Assembly: GCA_021324975.1 (NCBI GenBank)
Contig: JAJPIA010000054.1
Span: forward strand, 49,415-113,414
DNA from: Bacillota bacterium
GTDB taxonomy: Bacteria > Sysuimicrobiota > Sysuimicrobiia > Sysuimicrobiales > Segetimicrobiaceae
Direction: 5' to 3'
DNA length: 64,000 bases
Shown in pieces: positions 15,879-23,698 of the stretch (position 1 is the first letter of the stretch; every line of letters begins with the position of its first letter). A model generated the notes under the pieces. The model made no database searches. It was not told the DNA's origin and saw only the letters and a program-made list of their open reading frames with translations. The position numbers and the translations under genes are program-made.

Positions 15879-16086
15879 CGTCCTCCCCTTCCCAGGCTTC
15901 GCGCAAACGAGTCTCGCCCAGCTGTTGCCATCCCAGGCTCTCCAGGTCGCGTTCCGTCAGCGGCTGGATAAGAGCGTAGGGTCTCCCGTAGTGGGTTACA
16001 ACGATCGGTTCTTTCCGCCTTCTCGCCTGGGCGAGGTACGTCGACAGCCGATTTTTCACCTCGGCCACGCTCGCGTAGCGCATCAT
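15856..16086 (-). CDS. Phd/YefM-type antitoxin
   Basis: A 76-residue antitoxin paired with the MazF-type toxin. The N-terminal half V-A-E-V-K-N-R-L-S-T-Y-L-A-Q-A and the segment P-I-V-V-T-H-Y-G-R-P-Y-A-L-I-Q-P-L match the Phd/YefM DNA-binding and dimerisation region, and the acidic C-terminal tail (E-G-E-D-D-A-L-Y) is the probable toxin-binding part. ATG 16086 lies 4 nt behind GGAGG; the adjacent ATG 16083 is equally possible. These pairs usually repress their own promoter. Confidence 0.82.
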   Translation of the reverse strand: MMRYASVAEVKNRLSTYLAQARRRKEPIVVTHYGRPYALIQPLTERDLESLGWQQLGETRLREAWEGEDDALYDYL

Positions 16087-16326
16087 CGTTCCTCCACGCA
16101 ATTGTATGGCCATAAGTGTAGCCAACATTTTCGAACGCGTCAAACATGCGCTCAATCGGACGATACCGCTCTCAGGAGATGCGTGCGCTCAGAACCGTTG
16201 TACGGTTCTCGTCGCAGCCTTGGGGGCCGGTGGCGCCGAAGATATTGTGGCGAGAAGAATCAGACATCAATCAATACTTCTAACATACGTGGCTGGGGAG
16301 GGGTTAATAGCGCAAGAGGAGATCGA

Positions 16327-16665
16327 ATGAGACACAACGCGATGCGGGCCGCGCGGTTCGCGGCGGTGGTCCTCGCGCTTCTGGCGGCAACCCCGGGTGC
16401 CTTCGTGCCGGGCGATGCCGCGGCGGCGCCGGGCGCGCTCGATGCGGTTCGCCAGCGCGGCGTGCTCGTCGCCGGCGTGAAGGCGGATTTCCCGCCGTTT
16501 GGCTACATCGACAAGCGCGGGCAGCAGGTCGGGTTCGACATCGATCTCGCGCACGAACTGGCCGGCGCGATCCTCGGTGATCCGAGCAAACTCCGGTTGG
16601 TCACCGTCACGTCCTACGCCACCAAAAGAACAAGTAACTCGTCGAGCCCCGGAGCGCGCCGCTGA
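16327..16665 (+). pseudogene. Truncated amino-acid ABC transporter substrate-binding protein
   Basis: The 112 residues begin with a signal peptide (about residues 6-30) and the start of a family-3 solute-binding domain: L-D-A-V-R-Q-R-G-V-L-V-A-G-V-K-A-D-F-P-P-F, then G-F-D-I-D-L-A-H-E-L-A. Family members are about 250-280 residues, but here recognisable sequence stops after about residue 100 and the frame ends. No continuation is visible downstream, so I treat it as a deletion remnant. GAGGAG lies 6 nt before ATG. A short inverted repeat AGAACCGT/ACGGTTCT lies at 16191-16209 in the gap before it. Confidence 0.65.
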
Positions 16666-16717
16666 GCGGCAGCTGGCACTGCACCTCTTCAGGTAGCTCC
16701 AAGGTCCTGGAGCAGCC

Positions 16718-17185
16718 TCAGGAGAGGGTCTTGTAGTGAATCTCAAGCTCCGGGTGCCAACCCTCGCGCTCGTAGAGTTCCTTGGCCCGGTGATTCGTGG
16801 CAAAGACCGTGAGTGTTAGGCGCCGAAAGCCCTGTCCTCGTCCCCACTCCTCGGCCGCCTTGACCAGAGCTCGACCTATGCCCTGTCCCTCGGCTTCGCG
16901 CGCCACGGCAAGGATTGACACATGCCCGTGAGTTTCATCGGTGAAATAGTCACGGCGAACCTCCAAAAGCAAGATGCCTGCGACATCGAGGTCCGGGCGT
17001 GACGCGACCAAGAGCGTGGAACCGGGCGACGGATTGTCGAGCACCTCGGCCAGGGCTCGCCGCTCGCGCTGCGCGATTTCGGTCGCCGACCGCGTCCTCG
17101 GGCCGAAAGCCGGCAAACGATCCGCGAGATTGAGGATCGCCACCCGATCAGCGGCGACGGCGGGGCGAATGACCAGGTCGGTCAT
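16718..17185 (-). CDS. GNAT-family N-acetyltransferase
   Basis: A 155-residue acetyl-CoA-dependent acetyltransferase of normal size. The acetyl-CoA-binding motif A region reads V-S-I-L-A-V-A-R-E-A-E-G-Q-G-I-G-R-A-L, and the last part has A-T-N-H-R-A-K-E-L-Y-E-R-E-G-W, both typical of GNAT. The acceptor is not predictable from sequence. It is the first of three small minus-strand accessory genes after the SBP remnant. Confidence 0.85.
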   Translation of the reverse strand: MTDLVIRPAVAADRVAILNLADRLPAFGPRTRSATEIAQRERRALAEVLDNPSPGSTLLVASRPDLDVAGILLLEVRRDYFTDETHGHVSILAVAREAEGQGIGRALVKAAEEWGRGQGFRRLTLTVFATNHRAKELYEREGWHPELEIHYKTLS

Positions 17186-17288
17186 GCGCGTAGGCGTGGT
17201 GAAGGCGGCATTCCAGCTAGAACGGCAGGAGGCTCATTCGTAGCGCGACGGAGGGCTTCGCGCCGCCTGCTAGAACACCGGGTTGTCT

Positions 17289-17654
17289 TCACCGCAATTG
17301 TTGCAGCACCCAGCCGTTGCCATCCGGATCGCTGAACGTCGCCTCCTGTCCGTAGGGTTGACTCTTGATGCTCGAGATCTCCAATCCCCGCTTCCGGAGT
17401 TCCGAATGGGTGTCTGCGATGTTCTTTGTCGTTAACACCAGCCCTTGGACAGAGCCGGGTTTCATCTGAGGGAACCAGGTCGCGAGCACGATGTCGGTAT
17501 CCACTCCCGGCAAGGCCAGCCGGATCCACAGAGTGTCGGGTGTTCCGAAGGGCATCTCCTCCTTCACCGTACAGCCGAGCTTTTCAGTGTAGAATGACTT
17601 TGCGGCTTTCTGATTCTTCACCGGGATCGAGATCAGAGCAATTCTGTCGAACAT
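17289..17654 (-). CDS. VOC-family protein (glyoxalase/bleomycin-resistance-like)
   Basis: A 121-residue single VOC domain. It starts with A-L-I-S-I-P-V-K-N-Q-K-A-A-K-S-F-Y-T-E-K-L-G, the usual beta-alpha opening, has G-L-V-L-T-T-K-N-I-A-D-T-H-S-E-L in the second half and closes with A-T-F-S-D-P-D-G-N-G-W-V-L. Such domains bind a metal and act in glyoxalase, dioxygenase or resistance roles; no function can be assigned here. The neighbour at 17723 is an unrelated DUF1801 gene. Confidence 0.85.
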   Translation of the reverse strand: MFDRIALISIPVKNQKAAKSFYTEKLGCTVKEEMPFGTPDTLWIRLALPGVDTDIVLATWFPQMKPGSVQGLVLTTKNIADTHSELRKRGLEISSIKSQPYGQEATFSDPDGNGWVLQQLR

Positions 17655-17722
17655 GTTGACGCCATCCCCCTTTTTCTTGGTCGCGACTGCTCCACAGTGA
17701 GGGGGCGGAGCTTGAACGCCCC

Positions 17723-18148
17723 TCAGTCCGATGTATTCAAGGCCACTGCGGAGCGAACGAGAGCCTTGAAGGCGCTCTCGTCAATCTCGTCTCCCGGATG
17801 GATGACTATGGCGCGCAAGACGTTGCCTTCGAGGCTGGCGTTGAAGAGGCGCTTCGGGTCCTTGAGGGAAGCCCCCTTGGCGAAGGTCAGCCGCACGTGG
17901 GTCTTGTAGGTCTCGCCCGTGCAAATGATCCCGCCGTGAGACCACACTGGAACGCCGGCGGGGTTCGATGGCTTCCTCCACTTCACTTCCTCGACCACCT
18001 CAGGATCGGCTTGCTTGATGAGCGCACGGATCCGGGAGAGCGTCCTCCCCCGCCAGTCGCCCAACTCCCTGATCCGCGCGTCTATCAACCTCGTTGGTGA
18101 CTCGGTCCGCTGGGAAGCGTCGTTCCTTCTCTTCCTCATGATCGTCAC
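17723..18148 (-). CDS. DUF1801-domain protein
   Basis: A 141-residue cytosolic protein with the DUF1801 pattern: a helix I-R-A-L-I-K-Q-A-D-P-E-V-V-E-E-V-K-W, then V-P-V-W-S-H-G-G-I-I-C and a conserved H-V-R-L-T-F-A-K-G-A strand. The start GTG at 18148 overlaps the stop of the upstream VOC remnant (GTGA), suggesting the two were once coupled; ATG 18139 is the alternative. Function is unknown. Confidence 0.78.
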   Translation of the reverse strand: MTIMRKRRNDASQRTESPTRLIDARIRELGDWRGRTLSRIRALIKQADPEVVEEVKWRKPSNPAGVPVWSHGGIICTGETYKTHVRLTFAKGASLKDPKRLFNASLEGNVLRAIVIHPGDEIDESAFKALVRSAVALNTSD

Positions 18149-18379
18149 TTGAGTTGAGACAACCGGATCAGATTACCACAGGTGTCGCCCAACGTGGCGA
18201 TCGTGGAGCCGGGCACCGCGCTTAGCGGCCTGGTGAATTCGGCGCCGCGCGCGTTGATACAGTCGTAGTCGCCCCTGACGTCATCGGAGTACTCGCACGA
18301 TGCCATGCGGCCGCGTAGAAGCCTCATACCTCGCTCACTGCATGAGGCCGACGAGCAGAAAGTCGATGCTCTGGTTCAT
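18145..18379 (-). pseudogene. VOC-family remnant upstream of the DUF1801 gene
   Basis: The 3' part encodes G-A-E-F-T-R-P-L-S-A-V-P-G-S and then A-T-L-G-D-T-C-G-N-L-I-R-L, the typical end of a VOC (glyoxalase-like) protein. A strong AAGGAGG site and an ATG at 18379 lie upstream, but that frame stops after 14 codons and the central part of the domain is missing. I read it as an internally deleted gene. The gap up to 18604 holds nothing else I can identify. Confidence 0.5.
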
Positions 18380-18604
18380 GACGCATCCTCCTTGTGCGTT
18401 CACACGGCCTCATTTGTCTCATGATGACGAACCTCGACCCAGAAATGTGAGCATCGGTTTCACGGGCGTGACCAGAATGGATCGGCAAGCACTGGCGCGA
18501 GGCGGCTCACGATGGCCACCTCCAACGGGCACGACACGTCGTTGATCGTATCGCGGAGGCGTGCGTTGGGCTATCAGATTCTTTCGATCACCTAGGGAGG
18601 AGCG

Positions 18605-19600
18605 TCACCGTGTCATGGCGGCGGAACTGCAAGGTTCAACGTACCTATTGCGCGCGGGCGGCGTCCACCGCTCCATTGCTGCGGATGGTTGTCGGTGGGA
18701 GCGGGCTCTCAACCGGAATTCGGATGGCGTGCAGCCAAATGCACGTCGAAACGCCGCCGAAAAGTGGCTATGGCTCGAGAACCCGATCTCAAGCGCAAGT
18801 GCTGCTAAATCCTCTGTGTGGGGAAGCGCGTGGAGAGCTCGCGCGAGGCGCAGTTGCGTAAGGTACCGGTGCAGCGATACGCCCTCGACATGGCGAAAGG
18901 TATCGGTAAGATATGCCGGTGACGCTCCAACGGCGCGCCCCACATCGGTGAGCCGAATGGGATTTGCAAGCTCGGCCTCCAGAAATTCCTTGGTCCGCCG
19001 GATCAGTCGTCTCGTCGAGGCCGTTGGCTGTGCCCGAGGGGCGTCGTCTTCAAGGGCCACACGAAGGCACAACAGCACCAGTTCCGTTCCGGCAAGGTCG
19101 TCTACGACCGGCGCACCGCTCGTCCAGTGCAAAAACCGCGCGCAAAGAGCCTGCAGATAATGATTCGCTCGACGGCCGCGTCTGCGAAACAATGGATGGG
19201 TCGACAAGCGATTCTCGGGCACGTGCGCTATCTCGGCAAGAACACTGCGTTCCGGCGTGATAATGAATTCGGCATAGCCGCCCGACGGAGGGACGATCAT
19301 TCGATAGGCCTCGCCACCCGCGACGTAAAGCACCTGGTTCGCATCGCCGAAGACATCGTCGCGTCCAACGTGCCAAACAAACGACCCACGATACGGGAAC
19401 GCAACCTGAAACTGCGGTGAGAAGCCTTCCATAGAGTCTTCGTGGTGACGAGCTTGCCACGACACATCCTCGACCAGCCCAACTTCGGCCCGCAGTAAGG
19501 TTCGACGCGACACCCCCGGGCTAAGAGCGTTCGCTGGAGGATATGAGTAACGCCTCCGCCTGAGTCTCAGACCAGTCGACTCTGCAGGGTCACAAGCCAT
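18605..19600 (-). CDS. AraC-family transcriptional regulator
   Basis: A 331-residue regulator with an N-terminal sensing region (about residues 55-190, cupin-like with F-P-Y-R-G-S-F and a G-G-E-A-Y-R-M strand) and a C-terminal AraC DNA-binding domain (about 210-310). The two helix-turn-helix units are seen in L-T-D-V-G-R-A-V-G-A-S-P-A-Y-L and A-L-E-I-G-F-S-S-H-S-H-F-S-A-A-F-R-R, followed by G-C-T-P-S-E-F-R. The target is unknown. The start is not certain: a later ATG (S-M-E-G-F-S) could shorten the N-terminus. Confidence 0.88.
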   Translation of the reverse strand: MACDPAESTGLRLRRRRYSYPPANALSPGVSRRTLLRAEVGLVEDVSWQARHHEDSMEGFSPQFQVAFPYRGSFVWHVGRDDVFGDANQVLYVAGGEAYRMIVPPSGGYAEFIITPERSVLAEIAHVPENRLSTHPLFRRRGRRANHYLQALCARFLHWTSGAPVVDDLAGTELVLLCLRVALEDDAPRAQPTASTRRLIRRTKEFLEAELANPIRLTDVGRAVGASPAYLTDTFRHVEGVSLHRYLTQLRLARALHALPHTEDLAALALEIGFSSHSHFSAAFRRAFGCTPSEFRLRARSHRQPSAAMERWTPPARNRYVEPCSSAAMTR

Positions 19601-19819
19601 CTGACGCAGGGCAACTTGGCTGGGGGGGCCGCGCTGTCCTCCCGAAGCGCCACGCTGCGGCCCGCGAATGGAACCGATGGAGTGGATTCTTGCGTGAGGG
19701 GCATTCGGGTGTTGCGGCGTGCAGTCCGTTGGTCGGATCCGCAGCGGCTAGAACCCGTACGGGGTGCAGCTTTTCGCCGTGTCGTGCGGTGTCGTGTCCT
19801 GCGGTGCCGTCGGGCCACA

Positions 19820-19893
19820 TGGCTGGGGGAGGAGGATTCGAACCCCCGCTAACGGGTCCAGAGCCCGTCGTCCTACCGCTAGACGATCCCCCA
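19820..19893 (-). tRNA. tRNA-Gln(CUG)
   Basis: The minus strand folds as a full cloverleaf of 74 nt including an encoded CCA. The acceptor stem is TGGGGGA with TCCCCCA. The anticodon stem ACGGG/CCCGT encloses loop CTCTGGA with anticodon CTG. The T-arm contains GGTTCGAATCC. It lies 91 bp downstream of gltX in the same direction and has its own consensus promoter. Confidence 0.93.
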
Positions 19894-19916
19894 ACGGAAT
19901 TCCGTGCGGCGACCTC

Positions 19917-19946
19917 ATTATACTGAGGGCCCGAGAACAGTGTCAA
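19917..19946 (-). promoter_or_regulatory. Promoter of tRNA-Gln
   Basis: On the minus strand TTGACA (19941-19946) and TATAAT (19917-19922) are both perfect, separated by 18 bp. The -10 ends 23 bp before the first tRNA base. It shows that the dominant sigma factor uses the standard sigma-A consensus. Confidence 0.8.
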
Positions 19947-19983
19947 CGCAATCCGCGGCCTGTGAAGCACGTGAACGGCGCGC

Positions 19984-21477
19984 TTATGCGGGCGGCGCGC
20001 TCGACGCGCGCAGCGACTGCACGCGCGAGATCGCGTCGAGGACCCTCGCGAGAACGCGCTCGCGGCCCAACACCTCGATCAGCTCGAAGAGCCCGGGGCC
20101 GATGTGCTGCGCGGTGATCGCGTACCGAAGCGGCCGAGCAGCGGCCTTGAACGTGAGGGGCGGCACCGCCGCATAGATGGCCTGCTCGACGGCTTCCCTC
20201 GTGAACTGAGGTACGCGCGTGAGGGCCTCCGCGACGCGGCCGAGAAGCCCCAGCACCTCATCGTTATCGAGGTACTTGCGCAGATCCGCGTCCGCGTACG
20301 TCAGGTCATCGGTGAAGAAGAACGCGCCGTAGGTCTGCACGTCCTCGGGGAGCCGCAGCCGGTCGCCCATGATGCCGACCACACGGGCGACGTACGCCCG
20401 CTGCGCCGGACCGGACGCACCGTCCAGCACGCCGTGTTTCGTCAGATACGCAGCGACCAGGTCGACGACGCGATCGGGTTCGCGCCGGTATACCTCCTGC
20501 ATGTATACACCGTTCATCCAGCGGAGCTTCTGAACGTCAAAGACCGCCCCGCTCTTTCCCATCTCCTCGATGCGAAACCGATCCACGAGCTCGGCGACCG
20601 TGAACAGCTCGCGCCCGTCCTCCGGATACCATCCCATCAGCGCAAAGAAGTTTATTAACGCCTCCGGCAGGTAGCCCTGCGCCGCATACTCCCGCACCGA
20701 CGTGTCGCCGTGGCGTTTGCTCAGCTTCTTCCGGTCCACGCCGAGGAGCACCGGGAGGTGCGCGACCTGGGGCTGCTCCCACGCAAATGCCTCATACATG
20801 AGAAACTGCCGCGGTGTGTTGGACAGATGCTCCGACCCTCGGACGATATGCGTGATCCGCATGCCGTGGTCGTCGACGACGTTGGCGAAGTTGTAGAGCG
20901 GCGTCCCGTCCGAGCGTACAATGATGAAGTCGTCGAGATCGGCGGGATGAAACTCGACGCGGCCGAGGACGAGGTCCTCGACGACGATCACCGGACGCTC
21001 CGCCGGCACGCGGAAGCGCAGCGCCGGCCGGCGTCCCTCTCCCTCCATGCGCGCGCGGTCTGCCGCCGAGAAGTTGCGGCACCGCCCGGAGTATCGGTAC
21101 GGCCGCCGCTCCGCCGCAGCGCGCGCGCGCTCCGCGTCCAACTCCTCCTGCGTGCAGTAGCAGGGATACGCGGCGGCGCGGTCGACGAGCGCCTGCGCGT
21201 GCTGCCGGTACAGCTCGCCCCGCTCGGTCTGCCGGTACGGGCGGTACGGCCCGCCGACGTCCGGCCCTTCGTCCCAGTCCAAGTTGAGCCAGCGGAGATC
21301 CTCGAGGATCGACGTCTCGTAGGCCTCGGTGGAGCGACTGCGGTCGGTGTCCTCGATGCGGAGGACGAACTCACCGCGGTAGTGACGCGCAAAGAGCCAG
21401 TTGAAAAACGCCATCCAGGCGCCGCCGACGTGGAGGAACCCCGAGGGACTGGGAGCGTAACGCGTGCGAGTGGCCAT
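19984..21477 (-). CDS. gltX: Glutamyl-tRNA synthetase
   Basis: A 497-residue class I synthetase that charges glutamate. The HIGH-type motif occurs as P-S-P-S-G-F-L-H-V-G-G near residue 10 and the KMSKS-type motif as K-K-L-S-K-R-H-G-D near 245. ATG 21477 is used because the family starts M-x-T-R-T-R-Y-A-P-S-P-S-G; the longer frame upstream has no family sequence. A tRNA-Gln gene follows directly, so a non-discriminating enzyme that also charges tRNA-Gln for later amidation is possible, but no amidotransferase genes are in the window to test this. Confidence 0.95.
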   Translation of the reverse strand: MATRTRYAPSPSGFLHVGGAWMAFFNWLFARHYRGEFVLRIEDTDRSRSTEAYETSILEDLRWLNLDWDEGPDVGGPYRPYRQTERGELYRQHAQALVDRAAAYPCYCTQEELDAERARAAAERRPYRYSGRCRNFSAADRARMEGEGRRPALRFRVPAERPVIVVEDLVLGRVEFHPADLDDFIIVRSDGTPLYNFANVVDDHGMRITHIVRGSEHLSNTPRQFLMYEAFAWEQPQVAHLPVLLGVDRKKLSKRHGDTSVREYAAQGYLPEALINFFALMGWYPEDGRELFTVAELVDRFRIEEMGKSGAVFDVQKLRWMNGVYMQEVYRREPDRVVDLVAAYLTKHGVLDGASGPAQRAYVARVVGIMGDRLRLPEDVQTYGAFFFTDDLTYADADLRKYLDNDEVLGLLGRVAEALTRVPQFTREAVEQAIYAAVPPLTFKAAARPLRYAITAQHIGPGLFELIEVLGRERVLARVLDAISRVQSLRASSAPPA

Positions 21478-21601
21478 AGCGGCAGCGTAACATACGGCTT
21501 CGCGGCGGGGCAAACAAGAGGCGCCGCCATCACTCCGCGCCGCGCATCCCGCTCCTGTTCAGCGCGAGCCGGACCCGCGGGCGCCGGCGCGGCGGGGTGG
21601 C

Positions 21602-22525
21602 TTAGCTCATGAGCGTGCTGATCGACGCGTTGAGGTGGACGCTGCGCATCGCACGCGCCAGGAGCGGCGCGCTCGAGAGGACGCGCACTTTGTCGAGCCG
21701 CTTCTGCGGCGGGATCGGCACGCTGTTGGTGAGCACGATCTCGCGCACGTCGTCCCGGCACACGGCATCGATCGCCCCTTCGACGAGCACGCCGTGCGTC
21801 GCGCAGACATACGCTTCCGGACGAGCGCCCTGCTCGCGGATCGCGTCCAGGGCCGCGCACATGCGGTCCGGCGTGTCCACGATGCGATCGACGAGCACCG
21901 GCACCCGCCCCGCCACGTCGCCCACGACCTGCGTGTGCAGGTCGGTGCCGTGGAGCTGGCCGCGCTGGAATACGACCGCGAGCGGCAGATGCAGCCGCTC
22001 GGCCAGCCGGTACGCGGTCTTGACCGCGCTGTCGTCGGGCGCCACCACCACGGCGTCCGAGAGGTCGTGCGCGCCGAGGTAATTCGCGAACAGCGGCAGC
22101 GCACGCAGGTGGTCCACGGGAATCTTAAAAAAGCCTTCGATCTGATCGGCGTCCAGGTCCAGCGCCAGGACCCGATCGACGCCCGCGCTCTGCAGCAGGT
22201 CGGCCACCAACCTGCCGGTGATCGGCGAGCGGGGGGCGGTCCGCTTGTCCTGCCGCGCATATCCGTAGTACGGGAGCACCGCCGTGATCCGGCCGGCGGA
22301 CGCGCGGCTCAGGGCGTCCACCATGACGAGGAGTTCCATGAGGTTCTCGTTGACCGGGGGGCACGTCGGCTGAATCACGAACGCGTCGACCCCGCGCACG
22401 CTCTCCTCGTACCGGGCGTAGATCTCCCCGTCCTCGAACCGCCGAATCGTGACGCGCCCGAGCGGCAGCTCCAACTCGGCCGCCACTTCTTCGCCGAGCG
22501 ACCGGTTGGCGGTCCCGCAGAACAC
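21602..22525 (-). CDS. prs: PRPP synthetase-like protein with altered catalytic residues
   Basis: A 307-residue protein clearly of the ribose-phosphate pyrophosphokinase family (G-T-A-N-R-S-L near the start, F-E-D-G-E-I near 32, P-Y-Y-G-Y-A-R-Q-D-K-R near 86, T-N-S-V-P-I near 266). Key positions differ from active enzymes such as B. subtilis Prs: the His of the D-L-H-A motif is Asp125, the flexible-loop K-R-R is Q-R-G (187-189), and the ribose-5-phosphate loop D-D-I-I-D-T-A-G-T is D-R-I-V-D-T-P-D-R (213-221). GTG 22525 is the first start after spoVS and lacks a clear ribosome-binding site. It may be a regulatory or divergent paralogue, so synthetase activity is uncertain. Confidence 0.8.
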   Translation of the reverse strand: MFCGTANRSLGEEVAAELELPLGRVTIRRFEDGEIYARYEESVRGVDAFVIQPTCPPVNENLMELLVMVDALSRASAGRITAVLPYYGYARQDKRTAPRSPITGRLVADLLQSAGVDRVLALDLDADQIEGFFKIPVDHLRALPLFANYLGAHDLSDAVVVAPDDSAVKTAYRLAERLHLPLAVVFQRGQLHGTDLHTQVVGDVAGRVPVLVDRIVDTPDRMCAALDAIREQGARPEAYVCATHGVLVEGAIDAVCRDDVREIVLTNSVPIPPQKRLDKVRVLSSAPLLARAMRSVHLNASISTLMS

Positions 22526-22589
22526 CTTGATCTCGGCGTCCGCGAGGTGGTGGCGCGACGGCCGATCGTTCTCGAGGCCGCGCTCGGGA

Positions 22590-22853
22590 TCAGCGCGCCT
22601 GGACCAGGAAACGAATGGCGGTCCGCTCTTCACCTTCGATCTCCACCTTGGTGAATGCCGGGATCGCGACGAGATCGATGCCGTTCGGGGCGACAAACCC
22701 GCGCGTAATGGCGATGGCCTTGATAGCCTGGTTCACCGCACCGGCGCCGACGGCCTGCAGCTCGACCGATCCCTTTTCTCGCAGCACCGCAGCCAGCGCG
22801 CCCGCGACGGCCTTGGGCTTTGAGCCGGCCGAGACCTTCAGAACCTCCCCCAT
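22590..22853 (-). CDS. spoVS: Stage V sporulation protein S
   Basis: An 87-residue protein matching SpoVS nearly along its whole length: E-V-L-K-V-S-A-G-S-K-P-K-A-V-A-G-A-L, then V-E-L-Q-A-V-G-A-G-A-V-N-Q-A-I-K-A and I-T-R-G-F-V-A-P-N-G-I-D-L. These Alba-like proteins affect septation and sporulation in Bacillus but are also found in non-sporulating Thermus and Deinococcus relatives, so spore formation should not be concluded. It sits between wecG/tagA and the prs-like gene. Confidence 0.93.
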   Translation of the reverse strand: MGEVLKVSAGSKPKAVAGALAAVLREKGSVELQAVGAGAVNQAIKAIAITRGFVAPNGIDLVAIPAFTKVEIEGEERTAIRFLVQAR

Positions 22854-22948
22854 GCGGTCTGGCTCCTTCGCTCGCGGCCAACGACCGTTCGCGCGCCCCT
22901 ATTCCATCATACGCCGAGGAACTCCTTCAGGTGCCCGCGCGGCACGCG

Positions 22949-23698
22949 TCAACGCGGGGCCGCACGGAGCAGCGTCCGCAGGCGGATCCCATATACAATC
23001 GCCATGAAGTGGGGGATCGCGAGCTGGCGGCCGAAGCGCCGCGGCTCGCGCACCAGGCGGTAACACCACTCGAGCCCCAACGTCTGCCAGATGCGCGGCG
23101 CACGCCGGGCCCGCCCCGTCCACACGTCGAGCGCACCGCCGATCCCCATGGCGATCGGCACGCCCAGCGCGTCGAGATGACGGGCGAGCCACCGCTCCTG
23201 CCGCGGGGCGCCCAACCCCGCGAGGAGCAATGTCGGCCCGGCCTCGCGAATCGCGCTCACCGCCAGGCGCTCGGCGTCCGCCCCAAAGTATCCGTCGCGC
23301 GTGCCCACGACCTCGATGCCCGGATACCAGGCACGGAGCCGATCGGCCGCGCCCGCGGCGACGCCGGGCCGGCCGCCGAGCAGGAACACCCGCCACCGCC
23401 GGCGGACCGCTTCGCGGCAGAGCCGCGCCGCCAGGTCGATGCCGGGGACGCGCGCTGGGAGCGGCCGGCCGAGTTGCCGCGCACCCCAGACCACGCCCAC
23501 CCCGTCCGCGACCACGAGGGCGGCGCGCTCGAGCACGTCGCGCACGTCGGCATCATGCCGCGCGCGCATGACCATCTCCACGTTGGCCGTGACGATCAGG
23601 TGCGGCCCGCCGCCGGCGGCCAGCTCGACGGCCCGTGCGACCGCGCCGTCCAGATCGACCGGGTCGAAGCCCACGCCGAGCACATCCGTGCGGCTCAT
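22949..23698 (-). CDS. WecG/TagA/CpsF-family glycosyltransferase
   Basis: A 249-residue cytosolic-face glycosyltransferase of family GT26 size. The hallmark T-A-N-V-E-M-V-M-R-A-R, then V-A-D-G-V-G-V-V-W-G-A-R, V-P-G-I-D-L and the middle R-V-F-L-L-G-G-R-P-G segment are present, with Y-P-G-I-E-V-V-G-T-R-D-G-Y-F following. Known members add ManNAc or ManNAcA to lipid-linked GlcNAc in wall teichoic acid or enterobacterial common antigen. Its ATG overlaps the csaB stop by 4 bp (ATGA), so the two are co-translated. The exact sugar is not known. Confidence 0.9.
   Translation of the reverse strand: MSRTDVLGVGFDPVDLDGAVARAVELAAGGGPHLIVTANVEMVMRARHDADVRDVLERAALVVADGVGVVWGARQLGRPLPARVPGIDLAARLCREAVRRRWRVFLLGGRPGVAAGAADRLRAWYPGIEVVGTRDGYFGADAERLAVSAIREAGPTLLLAGLGAPRQERWLARHLDALGVPIAMGIGGALDVWTGRARRAPRIWQTLGLEWCYRLVREPRRFGRQLAIPHFMAIVYGIRLRTLLRAAPR

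Noticed and set aside
19820..19893. tRNA considered as selenocysteine tRNA
   Set aside because: The anticodon is CTG in a normal-length cloverleaf, so it is tRNA-Gln; no selC was found in the window.
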